From: Lachnospiraceae bacterium
GTDB lineage: Bacteria > Bacillota > Clostridia > Lachnospirales > Lachnospiraceae
Direction of reading: 5' to 3'
NCBI GenBank assembly: GCA_016301965.1
Contig: JAEDOO010000035.1
Location: 1 to 13,970, forward strand
Length of the DNA stretch: 13,970 nt
Each line of letters opens with the position of its first letter. Positions within the stretch are counted from its first letter, which is position 1. The position numbers and the translations under genes were made by a program. Below are positions 12,991-13,970 of the stretch, piece by piece. The notes under the pieces were generated by a model. It saw nothing but the letters and a program-made list of their open reading frames with translations, was not told the origin of the DNA and made no database searches.

Positions 12991-13905
12991 ATGGTTGATT
13001 TTAAAACGCTTATTGATCTGCAGATCACGATTTTCTGTCTATTGCTGGCAGGATACATTCTTACAAAAGCCGGTGTACTGTCGCTGGATGCCAGAAAACC
13101 CTTGTCGGCTCTTTTGATCAATTTCGTTCTGCCCTGCAACATTTTTTCTTCCTTTATGATAGAGTTTAATATGCAGATCCTGAAGGACTGTCTGGCCATA
13201 CTGATCGTATCTGTCTGTGCTCAGATTTTTGCTGTGGTCATCAGCCGTTTTATCTATCCCGGTTCCACCCGTGAGCAGCTGGCCGTGCTGCGCTACGGTA
13301 CCGTGGTGTCCAATGCCGGATTTATGGGAAATCCCGTGGCTTACGGTCTGTTCGGCACTCAGGGGCTTTTGTATGCATCCTTTTACCAGATTCCGCTGCG
13401 CATCTTCATGTGGTCCGCCGGTCTGGCCTGTTTTACGGGTACCAAAGGGGAACATGTGCTTCGTAAAGTGCTGACCCATCCCTGTATCATTGCCATTTTT
13501 CTGGGTATGATCCGGATGGTCTTCCAGATCCCGCTTCCCTCCGGCCTGACAAAAGCCATCACCTATTCCAGCAACTGCACCACCGCGCTGTCCATGCTGA
13601 CCATCGGCAATATACTGGCCGGCGTCGATCTGAAAACGACTTTTTCCCTGAAAGGGCTCTGGTACTGTCTGGTACGTCTGCTCTTGATTCCGGGACTTGT
13701 ATTTTTCGGTTGTATGCTGTTTCAGGTGGAGCCTTTGGTTCGCTCTGTGAGTGTGGTTTTGGCGGGAATGCCGGCGGCGGCTACTACGGCTATTCTGGCG
13801 GCTAATTATGATTGTGATGATGCGTTTGCGGCTAAGATCGTGTTTATGTCAACGCTGCTTTCGCTGGTTACGGTGCCTGTGTTATGTTTGCTTTTTGCGG
13901 CGTGA
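12991..13905 (+). CDS. AEC (auxin efflux carrier) family permease
   Basis: The 304 residues are hydrophobic throughout, consistent with the about ten membrane helices of the AEC family (bile/arsenite/riboflavin-type transporter fold). Family features include LLAGYILTKAGVLS near the N-terminus, LLINFVLPCNIFSSF, VVSNAGFMGNPVAYGLFG in the first half and MPAAATTAILAANYDCDDAFAAK in the second. AEC members export or import organic acids such as malate and other anions; the substrate here is unknown. AAAGGAG lies eight bases before the ATG at 12991. It is the only plus-strand gene and diverges from the sigma factor across a gap of about 185 bases. Nothing further is seen in the 65 bases after its stop. 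Confidence 0.93.
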   Translation: MVDFKTLIDLQITIFCLLLAGYILTKAGVLSLDARKPLSALLINFVLPCNIFSSFMIEFNMQILKDCLAILIVSVCAQIFAVVISRFIYPGSTREQLAVLRYGTVVSNAGFMGNPVAYGLFGTQGLLYASFYQIPLRIFMWSAGLACFTGTKGEHVLRKVLTHPCIIAIFLGMIRMVFQIPLPSGLTKAITYSSNCTTALSMLTIGNILAGVDLKTTFSLKGLWYCLVRLLLIPGLVFFGCMLFQVEPLVRSVSVVLAGMPAAATTAILAANYDCDDAFAAKIVFMSTLLSLVTVPVLCLLFAA

Positions 13906-13970
13906 GGGACTTTTAAAAAGAGCTGGCGGATCGGGTTGCTGCTGCGGCTGTGCATGAGGGTCTCCCGTCC

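Noticed and set aside
13906..13970. Terminator after the AEC permease
   Set aside because: There is a short CTTTTAAAAAG but no stable stem with a U tail before the window ends.

Overview
The window looks like a chromosomal segment of a Gram-positive, spore-forming Clostridia bacterium, most likely Lachnospiraceae or a close relative. This rests on Firmicutes-type Shine-Dalgarno sites (AGGAGG), sigma-A promoters close to consensus, the pyrH-frr-uppS-cdsA-dxr-rseP gene order, a CarD-like regulator, an ECF sigma / DUF4349 pair and a SpoIID-like protein. The genus assignment is inference from gene content; I made no database comparison. Fifteen protein genes are supported. Fourteen lie on the minus strand and one, the transporter at the right end, on the plus strand. 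I see no RNA genes, insertion sequences, prophage genes or CRISPR arrays, and no stretch over 300 bases lacks a gene.

Right to left along the minus strand. (1) 12263-12805 and 11085-12266: an ECF-type sigma factor and a DUF4349 membrane protein overlapping by ATGA, a likely sigma / membrane-anchored regulator pair. The plus-strand AEC permease (12991-13905) diverges from it. (2) 10598-11008 and 10135-10572: a VanZ-like small membrane protein and a GtrA-family protein, with their own extended -10 promoter and a hairpin after gtrA. (3) 9093-9998: a divergent GT-A glycosyltransferase with a hydrophobic tail. (4) 8420-8932: a CarD/CdnL-like transcription regulator behind a perfect-consensus TTGACA-N17-TATAAT promoter.

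(5) 8179 down to 1448 is the core operon: aspartate kinase, pyrH, frr, uppS, cdsA, dxr, rseP. It joins amino-acid and UMP kinases, ribosome recycling, undecaprenyl-PP synthesis, CDP-diacylglycerol synthesis, the first committed MEP-isoprenoid step and the site-2 protease. DXP reductoisomerase feeds the isoprenoid pool that UppS uses, and CdsA supplies phospholipid precursors, so the block is mainly about envelope lipid supply. A sigma-A promoter precedes aspartate kinase, and a second good promoter lies inside the end of its coding region, just before pyrH. Strong hairpins sit between frr and uppS and between cdsA and dxr. A long terminator closes the operon directly after rseP. (6) 25-1293: a SpoIID/LytB-like protein with a peptidoglycan-binding domain, no signal peptide, and a promoter that resembles the sporulation mother-cell sigma-K (or sigma-E) type.

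Most of the window is ordinary core genome. The parts most worth a second look are the SpoIID-like gene and its promoter, the aspartate kinase leader with two small ORFs and hairpins, the promoter embedded in aspartate kinase, the intercistronic hairpins, and the sigma / DUF4349 / VanZ-like / GtrA / glycosyltransferase envelope neighbourhood.
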